Shown here: piece by piece, positions 33,856-43,641 of the stretch
Layout: each line of letters opens with the position of its first letter
How positions within the stretch are numbered: the stretch's first letter is position 1
Assembly (NCBI GenBank): GCA_964590645.1
Contig: CAZPYJ010000013.1
Coordinates: forward strand, 40,202-104,201
Length of the DNA: 64,000 bases
DNA from: JAGNHN01 sp964590645
Lineage (GTDB): Bacteria; Bacteroidota; Bacteroidia; Bacteroidales; JAGNHN01
Direction: 5' to 3'
Notes under the pieces: model-generated
The model's database searches: none
What the model was told of the DNA's origin: nothing
Seen by the model: only the letters and a program-made list of their open reading frames with translations
Position numbers and translations under genes: made by a program

Positions 33856-35318
33856 TGCCAAAGAAACTGCAGGACATATTATACAAAGCCGGGATCACAG
33901 CCATCCGGGGTAAGACGGACCGGGAGATTGTTTCGCTGCACCTGGACTCACGCGAGGTAAAGGCTGACAGCCTTTTTGCCGCAGCGCCGGGAAGCCGTGT
34001 GGATGGCCATCGTTTTATCGGGGCGGCCGAAAAACAGGGAGCCACAGCGGTGCTCTGTGAAACACTCCCTGAAAGCCTGAACGATGAGGTTACCTATATC
34101 CAGGTCAGGGATGTGCGTAAATCACTGGGAATCATTGCCGACAACTACTACGATCATCCTTCGGAACAAATTCGCCTGGTAGGCATTACAGGCACCAATG
34201 GAAAAACCACCACCGCCAGCCTACTCTATCGTGCCTTTATGCGGATGGGCTATCCCACAGGCCTCATTTCCACTATCTCCAACTTCATTCTCGATAAAGA
34301 AATCCCCGCCACCCATACCACCCCTGATGTAATCAGCCTCCATCGCCTGCTGGCAGAAATGAAGCATCAGGCTTGCACCTACGCCTTTATGGAGGTCAGT
34401 TCGCACGCTGTGGATCAGCAGCGCATTGCGGGAGTTTACTTCAATGGAGGCGTTTTCACCAACCTGACGCACGACCACCTCGACTACCACAAGACCTTCA
34501 AGGCGTACCTGCAGGCTAAGAAAGCCTTTTTTGATCAGCTGTCCCGCGATGCTTTCGCACTGATCAATGCTGATGATAAAAACGGGCTGGTGATGCTGCA
34601 GAACACCCAGGCACGGATCCGTACCTATTCCTTACGCAAGGGGGCATTCTACAAGGGTAAGATTCTGGAAAAAAGCTTTGCCGGAATGCAATTGCAATTG
34701 TATGGTAAGGAAGTGTGGACACCCCTGGTAGGGCAGTTCAACGCCTACAATCTTTTGGCTGTCTGTGCTGTATGCCTTGAGCTGGGAATGGACCTGGAGG
34801 AGGTGCTCCCGACCCTTAGTACCCTGGGGCCCGCAGAAGGCCGCTTTGAATATGTCAGGGATGCGCAGAACAGGACAGCCATCATCGATTATGCACACAG
34901 CCCGGATGCGCTGAAGAATGTGCTGGAAACGATTAATGACATAAGGGATGGAAACAAAAACCTGATCACAGTAGTGGGCGCCGGCGGTGACCGCGATAAA
35001 AGCAAACGGCCGCTTATGGCGTCCATAGCCGTAAGTCTCAGTAACAGAGTCATCCTAACCTCTGACAACCCCAGGTCGGAAGAGGCGGGAAAAATCCTCA
35101 GCGATATGCTGGAGGGAGTGCAGCCCCACCACAAGAAAAAAGTGCTGGTGATCGAAGACAGGAAAGAAGCCATCCGCACTGCCTGTGTGCTGGCAGAGCC
35201 CGGAGATGTTTTGCTGATTGCCGGCAAAGGGCACGAGAAATATCAGGAAATAATGGGGGTGAAACATCCCTTCGACGATAAAGAAGTAGTGGCGGAAGCC
35301 CTGCGGGAAACCGAATAA
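33855..35318 (+). CDS. murE: UDP-MurNAc-tripeptide synthetase (meso-DAP adding)
   Basis: MurE adds the third residue of the stem peptide in the cytoplasm. The 487-residue ligase shows the ATP loop GITGTNGKTTTASLL, the EVSSHAVDQQRIAG catalytic region, FTNLTHDHLDYHKT, IIDYAHSPDALKNVL and the signature TSDNPRSEE. The DNPR tetrapeptide is the meso-diaminopimelate recognition motif, so the peptidoglycan is predicted to be of the DAP type rather than lysine. Length is normal. It begins on the last base of ftsI and ends 11 bases before mraY. Confidence 0.97.
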   Translation: MPKKLQDILYKAGITAIRGKTDREIVSLHLDSREVKADSLFAAAPGSRVDGHRFIGAAEKQGATAVLCETLPESLNDEVTYIQVRDVRKSLGIIADNYYDHPSEQIRLVGITGTNGKTTTASLLYRAFMRMGYPTGLISTISNFILDKEIPATHTTPDVISLHRLLAEMKHQACTYAFMEVSSHAVDQQRIAGVYFNGGVFTNLTHDHLDYHKTFKAYLQAKKAFFDQLSRDAFALINADDKNGLVMLQNTQARIRTYSLRKGAFYKGKILEKSFAGMQLQLYGKEVWTPLVGQFNAYNLLAVCAVCLELGMDLEEVLPTLSTLGPAEGRFEYVRDAQNRTAIIDYAHSPDALKNVLETINDIRDGNKNLITVVGAGGDRDKSKRPLMASIAVSLSNRVILTSDNPRSEEAGKILSDMLEGVQPHHKKKVLVIEDRKEAIRTACVLAEPGDVLLIAGKGHEKYQEIMGVKHPFDDKEVVAEALRETE

Positions 35319-35329
35319 ATAATTGAAAA

Positions 35330-36571
35330 ATGCTGTATTACTTATTCGCATATCTGGATCAGTACTTTGACATCCCCGGCGCAGGAGTGTTTCAGTATAT
35401 CTCTTTCCGCACAGCTATGGCCATTATTGTGTCTCTGGTCATCACTTTGCTGTTTGGCCGCCGCCTGATCGATTTTCTGCGCCACAAACAGGTAGGAGAA
35501 ACCGTCAGGGATCTGGGCTTGGAAGGACAGAAAGAGAAAGAAGGAACCCCCACAATGGGAGGGCTGATCATCCTGGGTGGCATCATCCTGCCTACCCTGC
35601 TCTTTGCCCGCCTTGACAATATATACATCATTCTCATCCTCTTTACTACAGTTTGGCTGGGAATGATTGGGTTCCTGGATGATTACATCAAAGTATTCCG
35701 CAAAAACAAAAAAGGCCTTGCAGGAAAATTCAAAATTCTCGGACAGATTATCCTTGGATTGGTCATCGGCTTAACCCTCTACTTAAATCCCAATGTGGTC
35801 ATCCGGGAGAAAGTATCCACGGAAACCATCTCCCTTTCCAGTGAAAAGATAAGCAATGATCCGGGAGCAGTCTTCTCAAAAGATTTGGTCAAGTCGACCA
35901 AGACCACCATCCCCTTTGTAAAAAACAACGAATTTGATTATGCTGTCCTGATCGGCTGGTTGGGAAAGAATGCGACCCAATGGGCCTGGCTGATCTATAT
36001 TCCGATCGTAATCCTGATCATCACTGCTGTGAGTAATGGCGCCAATCTCACCGACGGGATGGATGGCCTGGCCACCGGAACCTCTGCAATAATCGGGGTA
36101 ACCCTTGGGATTCTGGCCTATGTATCGGGCAACGTGATTTTCGCCAATTATCTTAACATAATGTATATCCCCGATACGGGCGAACTGGCCATTTATATCG
36201 GGGCTTTTGTGGGTGCCTGCATAGGATTTCTCTGGTACAACTCTTTTCCCGCCCAGGTTTTTATGGGTGATACGGGTAGTCTGGCCCTGGGTGGCATTAT
36301 CGGGGTTTTTGCCATCATTATCCGGAAAGAATTGCTGATCCCTATTCTTTGCGGGGTTTTCCTGGCTGAAAGCCTGTCGGTGATTCTGCAGGTGGGTTGG
36401 TTTAAATACACCCGGAAGAAATATGGTGAAGGGCGCCGCATCTTCCGAATGGCTCCCTTGCATCATCACTTTCATTTGAAAGGATACAAAGAACCCAAAA
36501 TCGTAATGCGGTTTCTGATTGTGGGCATTATGCTCGCCGTCTTTACCGTGGTAACGCTCAAGATAAGATAA
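35330..36571 (+). CDS. mraY: Phospho-MurNAc-pentapeptide transferase (lipid I synthase)
   Basis: MraY moves phospho-MurNAc-pentapeptide onto undecaprenyl phosphate to form lipid I. At 413 residues it is about 50 longer than E. coli MraY. Conserved blocks are GTPTMGGLIILGG, the catalytic aspartates in GFLDDYIKV, NGANLTDGMDGLATG and the MAPLHHHFHLKG loop near the end. The extra length is a hydrophilic insertion at about residues 150-210 (from NPNVVIREKV to GWLGKNATQ), located after a membrane helix; such an insertion is usual in Bacteroidota. About ten membrane helices are visible. It shares its last base with murD. Confidence 0.96.
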   Translation: MLYYLFAYLDQYFDIPGAGVFQYISFRTAMAIIVSLVITLLFGRRLIDFLRHKQVGETVRDLGLEGQKEKEGTPTMGGLIILGGIILPTLLFARLDNIYIILILFTTVWLGMIGFLDDYIKVFRKNKKGLAGKFKILGQIILGLVIGLTLYLNPNVVIREKVSTETISLSSEKISNDPGAVFSKDLVKSTKTTIPFVKNNEFDYAVLIGWLGKNATQWAWLIYIPIVILIITAVSNGANLTDGMDGLATGTSAIIGVTLGILAYVSGNVIFANYLNIMYIPDTGELAIYIGAFVGACIGFLWYNSFPAQVFMGDTGSLALGGIIGVFAIIIRKELLIPILCGVFLAESLSVILQVGWFKYTRKKYGEGRRIFRMAPLHHHFHLKGYKEPKIVMRFLIVGIMLAVFTVVTLKIR

Positions 36572-37932
36572 TGAAAGGGGCTACAGTCATATTGGGCGCT
36601 GGCGAAAGCGGTACCGGGGCAGCCCTCCTGGCGAACAGGCAGGGATTGAATGCAGTGGTATCCGAGGCCGGCACCATCCTCCCATCCTTTCGCAGGGAGC
36701 TGGAGCAGGAAGGAGTCTCCTATGAAGAAGGCTGCCATAGCCCGGAGCTCGTATTGAATGCCCGGGAGATCATCAAAAGTCCGGGTATCCCCAACCACCT
36801 GCCCTTGCTCAATGAGGCCCGCCGTCTTAGCATCCCCATCATCTCAGAAGTGGAATTTGCCGGGAGATATTGCTCCGGCTACCGCATCTGTGTCAGCGGC
36901 AGCAATGGAAAAACCACAAGCTGTCATTTGATCTATCATATTCTTCAACGGGCAGGTAAGAAGGTCATCCTTTGCGGCAATGTGGGCAACAGCTTTGCAA
37001 GAGAAGTGGCCCGGAATACAGCGGATTACTGGGTTATAGAGTTAAGCAGCTTTCAGCTTGACGGATTGTTCGAATTCCGTACCGATACAGCTGTCCTCTT
37101 GAACATCACCCCCGATCACCTCGACCGCTATGAGAACGACTTCAACCGCTACGCGGAAAGCAAATACCACCTCTCGCAACTCGTCAAGCCAGATGGCCAT
37201 TTCATCTTCAATCTGGATGATACGCCCATTCGCCGAAGAACAGAAAACGCTCCCCCGGCAGCCAGAATGTATCCCTTCAGCCTGACACAGCAAGTCGCGG
37301 GATACGGAGCCTGGCTGGAACAGGATTCCCGGGAATGGAAGAAAAGTAAAATGATCATTCATACACCACCAGCACCCTTTGCTATGACACTCGAAAACCT
37401 TGCCCTGCAGGGCCGGCACAATGTGTACAATTCAATGGCAGCCAGTATTGCAGCCAGATTGGTTGACATCAGGAAAGAAAGCATCAAGGAGAGCCTCTCC
37501 GACTTCCAGCAGATACCTCACCGACTGGAGTGGGTAGGCAATGTGCACGGGATTCAGTTTATCAACGACTCCAAAGCCACCAATGTGAATGCGGCCTGGT
37601 ATGCCCTGGAAAGCATACAACAGCCAGTGGTATGGATCGCCGGGGGTATGGACAAAGGCAATGATTATTCGATGCTCTTCGACCTGGTGGGCAAAAAGGT
37701 CAAGGCGATAATCTGCCTCGGAAAAGACAACCAAAAGATTATGGCTGCCTTTGGCGACCGGGTAGAGCGCCTGGTGGAAACACAGTCGATGGAAGAGGCG
37801 GTCATCACAGCCTATTATCTGGGAGCAAAAGGAGATGTGGTATTGCTTTCGCCTGCCTGTGCCAGTTTCGACCTTTTTCAAAGCTATGAAGACAGGGGAC
37901 GCCAGTTCAGTGAAGCGGTCTCGAAACTGTAA
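36571..37932 (+). CDS. murD: UDP-MurNAc-L-alanine:D-glutamate ligase
   Basis: MurD adds D-glutamate to UDP-MurNAc-L-alanine. The 453-residue Mur ligase has the N-terminal UDP-binding fold (ILGAGESGTGAALLA), the ATP loop CVSGSNGKTTSCHLI, ELSSFQLDGLFEF, LNITPDHLDRYE, and the C-terminal domain with INDSKATNVNAAWYAL and WIAGGMDKGNDY. The tail LSPACASFDLFQSYEDRGRQF is diagnostic for MurD. It overlaps mraY by one base and is followed after 8 bases by ftsW. Confidence 0.97.
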   Translation: MKGATVILGAGESGTGAALLANRQGLNAVVSEAGTILPSFRRELEQEGVSYEEGCHSPELVLNAREIIKSPGIPNHLPLLNEARRLSIPIISEVEFAGRYCSGYRICVSGSNGKTTSCHLIYHILQRAGKKVILCGNVGNSFAREVARNTADYWVIELSSFQLDGLFEFRTDTAVLLNITPDHLDRYENDFNRYAESKYHLSQLVKPDGHFIFNLDDTPIRRRTENAPPAARMYPFSLTQQVAGYGAWLEQDSREWKKSKMIIHTPPAPFAMTLENLALQGRHNVYNSMAASIAARLVDIRKESIKESLSDFQQIPHRLEWVGNVHGIQFINDSKATNVNAAWYALESIQQPVVWIAGGMDKGNDYSMLFDLVGKKVKAIICLGKDNQKIMAAFGDRVERLVETQSMEEAVITAYYLGAKGDVVLLSPACASFDLFQSYEDRGRQFSEAVSKL

Positions 37933-37940
37933 AATGAAAA

Positions 37941-39095
37941 ATGAGTGAATTGCTGAAAAATATCAAAGGAGATAAAGTGATCTGGATGGTGGTAATCCTG
38001 CTGTCGGCGTTCAGCGTACTGGCCGTATACTCCTCCAGCTCCTCACTGGCTTACAGGATACAGGCCGGAAATACAGAGCATTATCTGGTCCGTCATACAA
38101 TCATCTTGCTGGTTGGACTGGCACTTATGGTGCTGACACACCGCATTCCTTATCACATTTTTGCCAGACTCTCCCTGATCGGGATGGTTTTGGTCATCCC
38201 CCTGCTGCTGATGACACTGATGGCCGGCACACGGCTGAATGAGGCCAGCCGCTGGTTGATGTTGCCGGTGGTCAATATCAGCTTTCAAACCTCCGATCTG
38301 GCTAAGGTCGTCCTGATCCTGTTTACCGCCAGGATGATTACCAAACGAGAGGAAGTCATCAAAGACTTCCGAAACGGATTTGTGCATATTCTAATCCCTG
38401 TAATGGCTGTTTGCCTGCTCATTCTTCCTGCCAACTTTTCCACCGCTGCACTGCTTTTTCTGAGCTGCACCGTAATGATGTACATCGGTAAGGTCAGCCT
38501 GAAACACTTATTGGCTACCGGTGGAATCGCTGTAGCCATCCTCAGTATTTTTGTCTTCTTTCTTCTTCAGACCGAAAGCCAGGGACGCTTTGGCACCTGG
38601 AAAGCCCGAATTGAACATTTTGTTCAGGGAGACGAGGAAGACAATTACCAGGTGGAACAGGCGAAGATCGCCATTGCTACAGGGGGCGTATTCGGTAAAG
38701 CACCGGGCAACAGCAGCCAGCGGAATTTCCTGCCGCATCCGTATTCCGATTTCATTTTTGCCATCATCATAGAAGAATATGGCCTGATCGGCGCAGGAGT
38801 AGTCATCCTGCTCTACCTCATCCTGCTCTTCAGGGGAGTCAGAATCACCCTGAAAAGCCCTACACAATTTGCCGGCCTGGTGGCCTTCGGATTGACTTTC
38901 AGTATTGTTTTTCAGGCCTTTGTTAATATGGCTGTGGCTGTGAACCTCTTTCCCGTCACCGGCCAGCCCCTGCCTCTGGTTAGTATGGGAGGCACATCCA
39001 TCCTGTTTACCAGTGTGTCCATTGGCATACTGCTAAGCATTTCCCGACAGATTGAATTAAACCAAAACCCCGTCAGCGATGCAGAAACGTCTTAG
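37941..39095 (+). CDS. ftsW: Septal peptidoglycan polymerase FtsW
   Basis: SEDS-family glycosyltransferase that polymerises lipid II at the division site with FtsI. The 384-residue protein has about ten membrane helices. Typical blocks are VYSSSSSLAYR after helix 1, NEASRWLMLPVVNISFQTSDLAK, a large periplasmic loop with QVEQAKIAIATGGVFGKAPG and LPHPYSDFIFAIIIEEYGL (SEDS catalytic region), and NLFPVTGQPLPLVSMGGTS near the end. The gene lies between murD and murG, the classic order, and its end overlaps murG by 17 bases. Confidence 0.96.
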   Translation: MSELLKNIKGDKVIWMVVILLSAFSVLAVYSSSSSLAYRIQAGNTEHYLVRHTIILLVGLALMVLTHRIPYHIFARLSLIGMVLVIPLLLMTLMAGTRLNEASRWLMLPVVNISFQTSDLAKVVLILFTARMITKREEVIKDFRNGFVHILIPVMAVCLLILPANFSTAALLFLSCTVMMYIGKVSLKHLLATGGIAVAILSIFVFFLLQTESQGRFGTWKARIEHFVQGDEEDNYQVEQAKIAIATGGVFGKAPGNSSQRNFLPHPYSDFIFAIIIEEYGLIGAGVVILLYLILLFRGVRITLKSPTQFAGLVAFGLTFSIVFQAFVNMAVAVNLFPVTGQPLPLVSMGGTSILFTSVSIGILLSISRQIELNQNPVSDAETS

Positions 39096-40203
39096 CATAC
39101 TCATCAGCGGAGGGGGGACGGGTGGTCATATATTCCCTGCCCTGGCCATTGCAGAGGCGATCCGGCGCCGTGAACCGTCGGCAGATTTCCTTTTCGTTGG
39201 GGCCAGAGGGAAGATGGAGATGGAGAAGGTACCGGCAGCAGGCTATCCTATCAAAGGACTTTGGATCAGCGGGCTGCAACGGAAGTTGAGTTTCAGAAAC
39301 CTGTTATTCCCTCTCAAGGTCATCTCCAGCCTGATCGCTGCACGCAGCATTCTGCGCCGATTCCGGCCGGATATTGCCATCGGGGTGGGAGGTTATGCCA
39401 GTGCTCCGGCCCTCTGGGTAGCTTCAGGCCGTGGCATTCCGATTCTGATTCAGGAACAAAACGCCTTCCCGGGCATCGCAAATCGCATCCTCAGTAAAAG
39501 AGCCGATGCCATTTGTGTGGCTTACGAAGGAATGCAGCGCTACTTCCCTGATGACAGGCTTCATCTAACCGGGAATCCGGTGAGGCATTCCGTGCTCCCG
39601 TCCAGGGAAAAAAAAGATGATGCGGCCGCATTCTTCGGACTCGATCCCCATCGTCCAATCCTGCTGGTCACCGGAGGAAGCCTCGGTGCCCTGACACTCA
39701 ACAGGGTGATGGAAAAAGACCTGGAAAAGCTCTTGCAGTCGGGAATACAGATTATCTGGCAATGCGGCCAGTCATATGCCGCCCGCGCCGAAAAATTGAA
39801 TGAAATCTACGCCGGAAAAGGGGTCTACATCACTCCCTTCATCCATCGTATGGATTTGGCTTACAGCCTGGCAAACCTGATCGTTTCCCGCGCCGGTGCG
39901 ATGGCCATCGCCGAACTGGCCGCTGCAGGCAAAGCCTGTATCCTGGTGCCCTCACCCAATGTAACTGAGGACCATCAAAGAAAAAATGCCCTGGCCCTGG
40001 TAGGAAAAGAAGCGGCGCTGATGGTGGAAGATGCAGACGCCCCTGAATTACTCGGAAACAAAATCCTGAGTACACTGCATAAGGAATCAAGCCTGCGGGA
40101 ACTGGAGAAAAATATCTCGCGTGATGCCATCAGGGATGCCGATGATAAGATTGCTGCAATTGCCCTGGAGATGATCACAAAACGAAAGGCCGAAAAGAAA
40201 TGA
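39079..40203 (+). CDS. murG: UDP-GlcNAc:undecaprenyl-PP-MurNAc-pentapeptide transferase (lipid II synthase)
   Basis: MurG adds GlcNAc to lipid I at the inner face of the membrane. The 374-residue GT-B protein has the N-terminal SGGGTGGHIFPALAIAEA loop, a second glycine loop GVGGYASAP, QEQNAFPGIANRIL, GNPVRHSVL, LLVTGGSLGALTLN and the UDP-GlcNAc site with FIHRMDLAYSLANLIVSRAGAMAIAEL. The stretch ILVPSPNVTEDHQRKNALAL near residue 295 is also typical. It starts inside ftsW (17-base overlap) and its stop overlaps the murC start by ATGA. Confidence 0.97.
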   Translation: MQKRLSILISGGGTGGHIFPALAIAEAIRRREPSADFLFVGARGKMEMEKVPAAGYPIKGLWISGLQRKLSFRNLLFPLKVISSLIAARSILRRFRPDIAIGVGGYASAPALWVASGRGIPILIQEQNAFPGIANRILSKRADAICVAYEGMQRYFPDDRLHLTGNPVRHSVLPSREKKDDAAAFFGLDPHRPILLVTGGSLGALTLNRVMEKDLEKLLQSGIQIIWQCGQSYAARAEKLNEIYAGKGVYITPFIHRMDLAYSLANLIVSRAGAMAIAELAAAGKACILVPSPNVTEDHQRKNALALVGKEAALMVEDADAPELLGNKILSTLHKESSLRELEKNISRDAIRDADDKIAAIALEMITKRKAEKK

Positions 40204-41558
40204 AAAGCCTTCAGAATATAAATAAAGTGCACTTCCTCGGAATCGGAGGCATCGGAATGAGTGCCCTGGCTCGCTGGTTCCATCAGCAGGGGGCGCACAT
40301 CAGTGGCTACGACCGTAACCCTGGCAGGATTACGAAGCAGCTGCAGGCAATGGGGATGGATATCCACTTTGAAGACCGTCCGGCCCTTATTCCGGAAAAC
40401 CTGGATTTGGTCGTATATACCCCCGCTATCCCCTCCAGCTCAATATTGATGCAAGCACTCAGGGACCGGGGTATCCCAATGATGAAAAGGGCTGAAGTAC
40501 TGGGCCGGCTCTCGGAAGAGATGAACACCATTGCGGTAGCCGGAACACACGGAAAGACCTCCATCACCTCCCTGACCGCCTGGATATTTCATTGCGATGA
40601 AAGGGCGATCACGGCCTTCATTGGAGGATTGAGTAAAAACTTTGACTCCAACCTGGTACACAGCCCCGGAGCAAAAATATTGATTGCAGAGGCCGACGAA
40701 TTCGATCGTTCTTTCCTGATGCTTAAAGCACATACGGCCGTGATCACCGCAATGGATGCTGATCATCTGGATGTGTATGGTGACCGGGAAGCGATGATCC
40801 GGGCCTTCCGTCAGTTTGCGGCTGGAGTTCCATCCGGTGGCCGGCTGGTCCTTCAGTCACGACTGCCCCGGATGCAAAGTAAGGCGAGCCTGATCCGTTA
40901 TGGTGCCGAAACCGGAAACGACTGTCGCTTTGAAGACCTGATCATTGAAGATGGGAATATGCGCTTCAGCCTGATCTGGCAGGAAGAAAAATATGCTGAT
41001 ATGCAACTTAGTGTGCCCGGGAGGCACAATCTGGAAAATGCCTTGGCTGCCTGTGCAGTGGCCCTGGATTACGGCATCGGGCCGGATTCAATCCGGAAAG
41101 CCCTGCAGTCATACCAGGGTGTGGAGCGCCGCTTTGATTACCGCATCCGCAGACAGGATTGCATATACATCGACGATTATGCGCATCACCCTGAAGAAAT
41201 CAAAGCCCTGGTTGAATCTGTCAGGGAACTCTATCCGGGAAGAAAGGTCAGCGGAATCTTCCAGCCGCATCTGTTCAGCCGTACCCGGGATTTTGCCAAA
41301 GGTTTTGCCCGAAGCCTGGATCTGTTGGATGAGATCATTCTGATGGATATCTATCCTGCGCGGGAAGAACCCATTCCCGATGTAGACAGCGGAATGATTA
41401 TGCGAAGGATGCAGAACAAGCAGAAGCAATGGCTTACCCGGACCGGAATCCTGCAATGGCTTCAGAAGCGGAAGCCTGAAATTTTGTTGACCATAGGGGC
41501 CGGAGACATTGATCTGCTGGTTCCGGAAATTGAAAAAATATTGTCGGACAGCCCCTGA
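40200..41558 (+). CDS. murC: UDP-MurNAc:L-alanine ligase
   Basis: MurC starts the stem peptide by adding L-alanine to UDP-MurNAc. The 452-residue ligase begins with KVHFLGIGGIGMSALARW (UDP site) and SGYDRN, then shows the ATP loop VAGTHGKTSITSL, EADEFDRSFL, VITAMDADHLDVYGD and, in the C-terminal domain, YIDDYAHHPEEIKAL and IFQPHLFSRTRDF. These are all MurC-specific. murG and murC overlap by 4 bases; ftsQ follows after 3 bases. MurB and Ddl, present in some dcw clusters, are absent here. Confidence 0.97.
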   Translation: MKSLQNINKVHFLGIGGIGMSALARWFHQQGAHISGYDRNPGRITKQLQAMGMDIHFEDRPALIPENLDLVVYTPAIPSSSILMQALRDRGIPMMKRAEVLGRLSEEMNTIAVAGTHGKTSITSLTAWIFHCDERAITAFIGGLSKNFDSNLVHSPGAKILIAEADEFDRSFLMLKAHTAVITAMDADHLDVYGDREAMIRAFRQFAAGVPSGGRLVLQSRLPRMQSKASLIRYGAETGNDCRFEDLIIEDGNMRFSLIWQEEKYADMQLSVPGRHNLENALAACAVALDYGIGPDSIRKALQSYQGVERRFDYRIRRQDCIYIDDYAHHPEEIKALVESVRELYPGRKVSGIFQPHLFSRTRDFAKGFARSLDLLDEIILMDIYPAREEPIPDVDSGMIMRRMQNKQKQWLTRTGILQWLQKRKPEILLTIGAGDIDLLVPEIEKILSDSP

Positions 41559-41561
41559 AAG

Positions 41562-42332
41562 ATGAAGAAAGGCCTGCACATATCGCTTTGGATCCTCCTG
41601 CTGCTTGCTGTATTGCTGCTGCCGGCATTTTCTGCCAGGGAGTGGAACAAAAAAGCCTGCCAGGATGTGCATATTCGTCTGGCTCCCGGGCAGAACAGCA
41701 GCTTGCTCTCGGTGGACGACCTGAGGGATTACCTGCTGCGCAAGGATACTTTAGCAGGCAGCTTAACAAAGGACATTCAGCTTGAGCAGGTTGAGAGGCT
41801 GTTGGAGACCCATCCCTACGTGGCCAGGGCAGAGGCCCACCTGAACCTTCAAAATGAATTGTGTGTGGACATCTGGACAGAGCAGCCCCTGCTCCGCCTT
41901 CAAAACGCTCAGGGAAAGGCCGTCTATCTGAGTGAAAGGGGCCGCATACTACCCCTGCGTAAAGCTATGCCTGTAAGGGTGGCTGTGGTCAATGGATTTC
42001 TCGGTGAGATACCGGAAGCGGGAAGTGTGTTGCCAGCAGGTGCAAATCCACGCCTGGATGAGCTGCTTGCATTTGGACTCTACCTCAGGGATGACCCATT
42101 CTTCCACCTTCTTTTCAGTCAGATTTATTGCCATTCCTCCGGAGAATACACCCTGATCCCCCGTCTGGGAACACATAAAGTCCTGCTTGGAAAAATGGAT
42201 GGAGATTTCAGCGTGAAAATGGAAAATCTGCGCGCCTTCTACACCCAGGGACTGCCCAGGGGAAGCTGGGACCGATATACGCAACTGAATCTGAAATATA
42301 AAAACCAGGTCGTCTGTACAAAACAACATTAA
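41562..42332 (+). CDS. ftsQ: Cell division protein FtsQ
   Basis: FtsQ is a bitopic divisome scaffold. The 256-residue protein has a short cytoplasmic part, one membrane helix (about residues 6-24, SLWILLLLAVLLLPAFSA) and a periplasmic part with a POTRA-like segment (SLLSVDDLRDYLLR through LEQVERLLETHPYVARAEAHLN) and a beta domain. The phrase HPYVARAEAHLNLQNELCVDI is the usual FtsQ/DivIB match. Identification leans on position between murC and ftsA as well as topology, since FtsQ diverges quickly. It is followed by ftsA after one base. Confidence 0.88.
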   Translation: MKKGLHISLWILLLLAVLLLPAFSAREWNKKACQDVHIRLAPGQNSSLLSVDDLRDYLLRKDTLAGSLTKDIQLEQVERLLETHPYVARAEAHLNLQNELCVDIWTEQPLLRLQNAQGKAVYLSERGRILPLRKAMPVRVAVVNGFLGEIPEAGSVLPAGANPRLDELLAFGLYLRDDPFFHLLFSQIYCHSSGEYTLIPRLGTHKVLLGKMDGDFSVKMENLRAFYTQGLPRGSWDRYTQLNLKYKNQVVCTKQH

Positions 42333-42333
42333 T

Positions 42334-43608
42334 ATGAAACCAGCAGAAATCATTGTAGGTCTGGATATTGGGACTACCAAAATCGCTGCCATCGTAGGCA
42401 GAAGAAATGAATACGGAAAGATCGAGATTCTGGGATCCGGGAAAGCGCCCAGCCTGGGCGTGAAGCGTGGGATGGTATCCAATATTGAACACACTGTCAG
42501 ATCGATCCGGATGGCAGTGGAAGAGGCCAGTGAAAAATCCAAGGTGGAGATCAAATACGTCAATGTCGGGATCGCCGGACAGCATATCAAAAGTCTTCAA
42601 CACCGGGGAAGCCTGATTCGCAATAGCCAGGAAGAGGAGATCAACAAGGAGGACATCAAGAAGCTGCACTCTTCGATGTATAACCTTGCGATGAGCCCGG
42701 GAGAAGAGATCATTGATGTGATTCCCCAGGATTTCATCATCGATGGAGAGATGGGGATCAAAGAGCCCATCGGGATGCTGGGGAACAGCCTGGAAGCCAA
42801 CTTCCATATCATCACAGGTCAGACTACGGCAGCCAAAAATGTGTACAAGTGCGTCAGAAAAGCCGAATTGGATGTGGCCGAACTCATCCTGGAACCCCTG
42901 GCTTCCGCCGAATCCTGCCTGAGTGAAGAGGAAAAAGAAGCAGGCGTGGTCTTGGTGGATATTGGCGGAGGGACCACCGATATAGCCATCTTTCAGGACG
43001 GCATCATTCGCCATACCGCCGTCATCCCCTTCGGAGGAGACATCATCACCGAAGACGTCAAAGAGGGATGCAGCATTATCCGCAAGCACGCCGAAGAACT
43101 CAAGGTGAAGTTTGGATCTGCCCTGGCCAGCGAAAACAGGGATGAGGAAATCGTGGCTATCCCGGGCCTCAGAGGCCGCCCTCCCAAAGAAATAACCCTG
43201 AAGAACCTGGCCAGCATCATCCAGGCCCGGATGGAAGAGATCATAGAATATGTCTACTTCGAAATCAAAAACTCAGGCTATGAACACAAGCTGATAGGGG
43301 GTATCGTCCTGACCGGGGGCGGAGCCCAGATGAAGCACCTGAGCCAGCTCACCCAGTTCATCACCGGTATGGATACCCGTATTGGCTACCCGAACGAACA
43401 CCTTGCCCGGGAAACCACCAAGGAGATGGCAAGCCCGATGTACGCGACCGGCATAGGACTGGTCATCATCGGTCTGGAACGCCTGGAGCGGGAAATGGAC
43501 CAGCAAACGAAGGAGCAACCGACAAGCAAAACCAATAAAACGCTTGGTAAAGGCAAAGACAGCTTCTTCGGAAAAATCAAGGATTGGTTTGAAGAAGAAA
43601 AAATTTAA
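42334..43608 (+). CDS. ftsA: Cell division protein FtsA
   Basis: FtsA is the actin-like ATPase that tethers FtsZ to the membrane. The 424-residue protein has the phosphate-1 loop VGLDIGTTKIAAIVG, the 1C-domain region around VNVGIAGQHIKSLQHRG, phosphate-2 VLVDIGGGTTDIAIF, and the adenosine motif GGIVLTGGGAQMKHL. The last ~15 residues, FFGKIKDWFEEEKI, form the expected amphipathic membrane-targeting helix, separated from the core by a Gln/Thr/Lys-rich linker. The gene is one base after ftsQ and 33 bases before ftsZ. Confidence 0.97.
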   Translation: MKPAEIIVGLDIGTTKIAAIVGRRNEYGKIEILGSGKAPSLGVKRGMVSNIEHTVRSIRMAVEEASEKSKVEIKYVNVGIAGQHIKSLQHRGSLIRNSQEEEINKEDIKKLHSSMYNLAMSPGEEIIDVIPQDFIIDGEMGIKEPIGMLGNSLEANFHIITGQTTAAKNVYKCVRKAELDVAELILEPLASAESCLSEEEKEAGVVLVDIGGGTTDIAIFQDGIIRHTAVIPFGGDIITEDVKEGCSIIRKHAEELKVKFGSALASENRDEEIVAIPGLRGRPPKEITLKNLASIIQARMEEIIEYVYFEIKNSGYEHKLIGGIVLTGGGAQMKHLSQLTQFITGMDTRIGYPNEHLARETTKEMASPMYATGIGLVIIGLERLEREMDQQTKEQPTSKTNKTLGKGKDSFFGKIKDWFEEEKI

Positions 43609-43641
43609 TCAACTGAATACTAACCCAAAAAACGAGATACA